Source of the DNA: Epiperipatus broadwayi
Taxonomy: Eukaryota > Onychophora > Udeonychophora > Euonychophora > Peripatidae
Reading direction: 5' to 3'
Assembly (NCBI GenBank): GCA_028023455.1
Contig: JAQFVV010000049.1
Location: 5,631,149 to 5,695,148 of the forward strand
DNA: 64,000 bases
Each line of letters begins with the position of its first letter. The stretch's first letter is position 1. A program made the translations under genes and the position numbers. The notes below the pieces were generated by a model. It made no database searches, was not told the DNA's origin, and saw nothing but the letters and a program-made list of their open reading frames with translations. Shown here in pieces: positions 58,761-64,000 of this stretch.

Positions 58761-60272
58761 AAGTCAATAATTTTTGTAGTCATAAAATCAAGTGGTAGTT
58801 CAGTAAAAAGTCAGCTAGAAGCCATGACCAGAATTTAAGGTACATGATAAATAGGTGACCCTAATTTACCGTAACCATGATATTTCATATTTGTTGGAGT
58901 TATTATTGTATTCATATCCCTCACTATAATCATTATTAATCACCACTGGATATTACATTGTAAATGATAGTTTTAAAGTTGGTTAGAATAATAACTAGAC
59001 TGTTGAAAATTGTCAATATTTGAGAATGTAAGAGAGAAAAAAATTACCACAAATGATGATTAATTATTTATTGTTTATAAAGAAAGAAGAAAAGGAATGA
59101 TTTGATATTTCTAAAGATATATGAATAATAGAGCTCATTAAACTGAAATATTTAATACATATTTTTTTTGATTGTTAGAAAAAATGATGAAACATAATAT
59201 CTAAATTATATAAAGGTAATAGATTATAAAATGTATAAATAAAGAATGTACAAGCAATATAATTCTTTAATATAATTTGAATTTTTATAAGAAGAGTGAA
59301 CTTATAGAAGATTAAAGTTATAAGATTATTTAAAATATTTTGAAGTAAATAAATTTACAAAGTGATGGATAAAATTATTTTACTAATTATATTTTTCTTT
59401 ATTTAAATTTTACATTTGAAATGTTAAAATATATCTGAAAGGTAAAGAGAAATACTTTACTGGTATATAAATGATGTGCTTAGTCTTTTCAATTTAATGT
59501 TATATGTTAAATTTTGAATAAGTTCTAATTTTAATTTTATAGTTACTAGACATTACTATAATTATAATTACTTTCCAAAGATGTGAAGCATAGTATTAAT
59601 TAAATAAATTGTATTTATTTATTGTTATTGTTTTATTATGACAATAACAATGGAATATCATTGTCATAATGATAGAAAATGATGGTATTAAACTATAATG
59701 TATCGTATATTCTATTTTCTATATCAAATAGTCAAAATTAAGACTATTTAATGTTTATTTATTTTAATTATGTTTTTTATGTAAATATTTTAGTCTAATT
59801 AATTTTATTTTGTTATTTTTTGTAAATTTTTTTTAAAATTTATAAATATATATTGTTGTAAATATAGTATATTGTTAAAGAATAAATTTGTTAATGTTTT
59901 TGGAATTCATATTGTCTCCAGAGTTTTATTTGTTGATATGTCTGAGTGTTTTTTTGAATCTTCATATTCACACACATGATTTATAAAAAATATTTGGATT
60001 GTTTTTATGTGAGTTAGGAGCCATGAGAGTATTACAAGGTATTATTTTATAGCTTAAATAGGGGTAATATTCTTATGCCATTGAAAGTATATCTTTTGGG
60101 ATACATTCTCAATGTTAAACCAACAGTATCTCTTGTGCAAAAATTTTAATATTTTTTGTTAGTATTTTTTAATCAAACCATATTATAAGAATAAATAATA
60201 AGCTAGTCATAATTTAAATTGCTAGTATAATAAATGAGCTGAGAATTCAATTTGAATCTAAATATTTAATTT
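58761..60272. other. AT-rich spacer
   Basis: No gene recognised. A small perfect hairpin (ATTGTTATTGT with ACAATAACAAT) lies at 59621-59651. Confidence 0.4.
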
Positions 60273-60424
60273 ATAAGTAATATTTACTGAGGCTATAACC
60301 TCGACAATATGCATATAAAATGCGATAGCAGGGACCTCTACAGGTTAAAACACCTGTAGAGGTCCCTGCTATTGCATTTTATAAGCATATTGTCGAGGTT
60401 ATAGCCTCAGTAAATATTACTTAT
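60273..60424. repeat. near-perfect 73-bp-arm hairpin
   Basis: The left arm 60273-60345 and right arm 60352-60424 match in reverse complement with about two differences and a 6-base loop (TAAAAC). Arms contain ACTGAGGCTATAACCTCGAC and GCAGGGACCTCTACAGG, far more G+C than the surroundings. The form suggests a hairpin MITE or an RNA hairpin precursor. Confidence 0.92.
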
Positions 60425-61861
60425 GTAATCAATGTGTGTTTAATAAATTTATAATTACATATTTGATTTATATGTTTTTTCTTAGTTATTATTTAAATAT
60501 GATAAATTATTTTAAATGTTAATTTTATTAGATATAATATGTTAGAAATATATTCTGAGCTATTCAAAGTATTGTTATTTTAATAAGTATTGTTTTTAGA
60601 TAAGTTGATCGTAAATTAGAGGTAGTACTTTTCCCAAAGTTAGCTGGAGAGTTTCTTTCAAATCTTAGCAGAGTTATATATATATATTAAGAAGATTGCC
60701 TTGATCATTTAAACAGTAAAATACAATTACAATAAATTAGTCACATGCCCATTAGTTATATCAACAAATAAAGTAATTAAAAGTTGTCACTACTTTCAAA
60801 TTTAGTTCTTTTTATATAATAAGAAGATTGCCTTCTACTGTAGTTGTTCAAAATAATATATCAAGAAAACTATATTTTTAAAGTAGTTACCATTTTATCA
60901 CATGACTAGCAAAGGTGTGACCCATGCACTCTAATGGCATTTATTATTTAAACCAGCTATTAAATATAACCAATCTAATGCATGCCAAAGATAAATTCCA
61001 ACCATCCAGTGATCAATTAAGATTGAGTTTAATATTTATACTGCAACATGCCAATATGGCTAACTTTAAATATAAGTCTGTTACAGTTCACTTGTAATCA
61101 GCTAATAAAGAAGACTAAACAATTCTGAACCCATAGGTGTATTTATAGGTTTATGTAATATCATTAATGAGATCATCATTTTTGTTCATAATTCTTCAGT
61201 GTTTTGTTTTTTTACAGGAAAAATTTATCACTGTTGCCAGGATACAATGTGAAGCATAAAATCTTTGCAAGTTTTATAAATTTGTAGCACAAATTTGTAA
61301 TGAAATTATTTAAAATGACAAAATAATACAATAGCACATAAATTATACTTATATTTCTTTTATAATAATAATATTTTAAAATATTTTAAACATTCTATTA
61401 CATTATTTAATAAAAATAAAATACATATTATTTTACAAATATTTATATTGTAAATACTGTATTAAAATAAATGATTTTATTTTATTTATTTTTAAGTTCT
61501 CATTATAATTATTCTTTTATTATTACTACTTATAAATATATCTAAGTATTTTGTGTATCCTTTTACATTTAAAATATATTCAAGAATTATAAACATTTGT
61601 GCACACATCCATATATATATTTAAATATTATGTTAAAAATTTTCTACCCTTATTAAGTGTAATTTTAAACTTATTCTAAGAGTAATAAAGTTATCTATAT
61701 ACTAATATTATTGTTAAATAATTTATTCTTATTATTGATATTTATTATGCTTTTTTATTTTATATATTGCTCTTTTAAAATTAATTTTATACGCATGAAT
61801 GTTTTTATAACAACATGTAAACAGGAATATTAAAGAAATTGATACATGTATATATTTTTTT
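60425..61861. other. AT-rich spacer
   Basis: Nothing recognised. Confidence 0.4.
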
Positions 61862-61959
61862 CATATGTTATAGCATCGGCCGGGACGTGAACCCACAGCC
61901 GTCTGCAACCAACTACTTGCTTGCAAGATGTCTGCGATGACCTCCTGGCTAACAACGCT
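61862..61959 (-). ncRNA. tRNA-like repeat (SINE head), copy 2
   Basis: It is the reverse-strand partner of 32257-32352, sharing CTTGCAAGCAAGTAGTTGGT and GTCCCGGCCGATGCTAT. The minus strand has TTAGCCAGGAGGTC (box A-like) and GTGGGTTCACGTCCC (box B-like). Differences are scattered and not compensated in a stem. Confidence 0.6.
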
Positions 61960-62429
61960 TGACTTGATACATGTATTTGAAAACACTGTATTTATAAAAT
62001 ATATATGAAAAGGCATCTTGGAGCAGTTTGGCAATTCACAATATAAGATAATATTAATATAATTTTAATATTTTTATTTGGAGCACTGATAATAATATTA
62101 ATAATAAATAATAATTAGCAATATTGATAAGCCAATATTTTTTTCATTATGATTATGGTTGAATTCATATTAAAATTTCATAACTATATATTAGTAAACA
62201 CTCACATGACTTTATACCATAGAAATCAAATATAAAGTCTTTCAAAAATATTCAAACACAGAATACTATCATCACATTATGGTAATTCAATGTGAGACTA
62301 GTCAATTAACTATTATAGATAAAATAAAATAAACATTAAATATTAAAATACCTAATAAATTGATCCATTATATAATATTTTTCAATTTTAATAAATTAAA
62401 AAAAAATAAGAATCACTTTTAAACCTTTA
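61960..62429. other. AT-rich spacer
   Basis: Nothing recognised. Confidence 0.4.
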
Positions 62430-62740
62430 CACATCACATGACCATTATCTCCCATGCTTGCTCATAACTGTTGTTAAAATAGGTAAAACTTTATTCATAC
62501 AGTAGTGCCACTCAAAGCAAGACAGAGTAATCAATGGATGCCAGAAGATCTAGATGCAGTGCTCTCAGATCCAAGGCTCCTCACTGACAAAGATCAAAAG
62601 CCAGAAACTAGTTTGGGGATATTAGATGAATAGGCACTAGATAAGGATTTTAGGCATAAGCATTGGGGTATCCATTGATGACTTTGTCTTGCTTTGAGTG
62701 GCACTACTGTATGGAGAGAGTTTTTCCTATTTTAAGAATC
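62430..62740 (+). mobile_element. hammerhead-bearing inverted-repeat element, family 1 copy h
   Basis: The left inverted repeat (ACTTTATTCATACAGTAGTG) and the right one (CACTACTGTATGGAGAGAG) enclose the GATCTAGATGCAGTGCTCTC block, the ribozyme-like segment and the GATGAATAGGCACTAGAT block. The outer ACATCACATGACCATTATCT block is present on the left only. Confidence 0.8.
62569..62627 (+). ncRNA. hammerhead motif, family 1 copy h, core-mutated
   Basis: Stem I is mostly kept, with GAAA, palindrome CTAG and UU as the cleavage pair. The core reads CTGACAA (G8 changed), and stem II is weakened, so it is probably inactive. Confidence 0.55.
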
Positions 62741-63421
62741 ATTTTAGTAGTGTTATTTTAAAAATTAACATATCCACAATAATTAATTTTTTTTAAAAAA
62801 ATTCTATAGCTTGGAATCATTTTAAAATACTGATGACAAATTACTTACTTATCTAGCATTTGAATTCTTTTTTATACATCTAATAATTTACAAATATTAT
62901 TAAAATATCTGGGAAAATTCTTGCACTTCTTAACATTAAAGCATGCTAGCTTGATCTTAGATTTGGTAGAATCTTATCAACAGGTTCAGGAATAGTCATA
63001 AACACTGTGCTTATTTGTTTTTATTTTTTTATATATATAAAATATATAATTTTATTCAGAAATTTAGGTACAATATATGATAATAGTTAAACATAGGATA
63101 TATTACATGATAATCAGTGGGATGAAAGCTCACTATTGATATCTTGTTTGACACCAGCTAAAAGGACTAATATGAAGCATATCAGCAAGGAACGAGTCTG
63201 GAATAGTATCCTGTTGATATAGATGACCACGCTTGCATGTCTCATATAGTTCAGTGATAGGTCTAATCCTTTGTCCATGCTCCACATGACCAAATGACCC
63301 TTCATACTGGAGGTTACTTCCATAACAACTCAGGATCTGGGCAATAATCATGCAGAGCAAGGTAAGTTATCACAAAGGGATGCAGGCCATTCAGCCTTAA
63401 ATTACTCTCCAGGGAAGATTT
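62741..63421. other. AT-rich spacer passing into LINE tail sequence
   Basis: From about 63,100 the composition becomes less A/T-rich. Overlapping minus-strand frames (63114-63360) probably represent the continuation of the LINE 3' part, but no motif could be named. Confidence 0.35.
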
Positions 63422-63994
63422 CTATTTAGGAGTGAAAGGGATCAGCTTTGGGGGCCCGATCAATAACCTCCATGTGAAGTCATATATGTAAGAGGGGGCC
63501 AAATTCTGGTCCCTTTTCTGAATTTTTTCCATTTTGTTAATATAGAGTTCAAGCGGATGCTCTAGTGCATGATTAAAGGTGAGCCAGCACCATGTGTACC
63601 ATAGCAAAAACAGTACAAATGTTGTTATTCATATCTCTGGGATGGATACACATAATATATTGTCAATGAGAGTCGACAGGGCAGGTGTATTGTTATTTAA
63701 CATGGAGGCTATAATGACCCTATAGGGGTGAAGGGAAACACAGTGGCAGAGGAGGTGAAGACAAGTTTCATCCTCTCTGAGGCATAGTGAGAAAGTGGAC
63801 TCTATGTTTGAGAATCCTCGGTGATGCACCACAAAGTGTTTAGTAGGCAAGGCATTAATATTTATCTTCATCAGGAAATCAAAATATTTGGGTTCAAGAA
63901 ACCATCGCTTACATTTCTTGATTAGCAGATGGTTGTTAATCCTGAGGATAGTTGATCCTGCAGAAACATCAGGATTAAGGATGTAGTATGCATT
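63422..63994 (-). pseudogene. LINE ORF2 C-terminal region with Cys/His motif, runs off the window
   Basis: The minus-strand frame is open from about 63994 to a stop near 63629. It reads Lys-Lys-Cys-Lys-Arg-Trp-Phe, then Met-Lys-Ile-Asn-Ile-Asn-Ala-Leu-Pro-Thr-Lys. It then has Cys-Leu-Arg-Glu-Asp-Glu-Thr-Cys-Leu-His-Leu-Leu-Cys-His-Cys, a Cys/His cluster typical of the C-terminus of several LINE clades. After a frame change, 63607-63422 gives the tail with Ile-Asn-Lys-Met and Trp-Arg-Leu-Leu-Ile, matching the fragment at 19925-20160. The reverse transcriptase would lie beyond the right edge. A stop just inside 63995 and the frame change make it non-functional as read. Confidence 0.6.
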
Positions 63995-64000
63995 CTAGAA

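Overview
The window is eukaryotic, non-coding and very AT-rich. I estimate G+C at roughly a quarter, by eye. It holds no recognisable host gene, bacterial-type operon or CRISPR array. Its content is transposon wreckage, simple-sequence arrays and long inverted repeats. A Penelope-like element, RTE-type LINE fragments, tRNA-derived SINE-like repeats, long GATA arrays and hammerhead-ribozyme repeats together suggest an invertebrate metazoan, plausibly a mollusc such as a cephalopod. That assignment is inference.

Layout. 1-2 kb: wreck of a Ty3/gypsy-type LTR retrotransposon, with a gag-like coiled coil and an integrase tail. 5.7-6.2 kb: a GATA array. 6.5-10.2 kb: a fragment of one Penelope-like element, a ribozyme-bearing repeat, then a near-complete Penelope-like element with an 815-codon open frame on the minus strand. 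12-13.5 kb: coding-like remnants, one with a 2A-like motif. 15.8 kb: a tRNA-related SINE-like repeat with an embedded hammerhead motif. 18-31 kb: AT-rich DNA with dispersed repeats, a LINE tail and a retroposon with target-site duplications. 35.8-47.7 kb: the richest part, with one short and one truncated ribozyme element, two large foldback elements carrying hammerheads in opposite orientations, and two RTE-type LINE fragments. 48-51 kb: a LINE ORF1-like fragment, a hairpin MITE and a tandem duplication of about 0.7 kb. 54-61 kb: more copies of the ribozyme SINE and several long hairpins. 61.9-64 kb: a tRNA-like repeat, another ribozyme element and the C-terminal part of a LINE ORF running off the window.

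The main result is two unrelated repeat families, each carrying a type I hammerhead-like motif with a short palindromic stem III. Family 1 has inverted-repeat ends and eight ribozyme-bearing segments (7.1, 35.9, 39.8, 40.2, 41.0, 47.1, 47.5, 62.5 kb). Family 2 is joined to tRNA-like box A/B sequence (15.8, 54.6, 54.8 and 58.6 kb). Palindromic short stem III is the architecture known for ribozymes that act as dimers in Penelope-like elements and animal retrozymes. The Penelope-like protein next to one copy is a candidate source of the machinery for such non-autonomous repeats, but its own reverse transcriptase has lost a catalytic aspartate.
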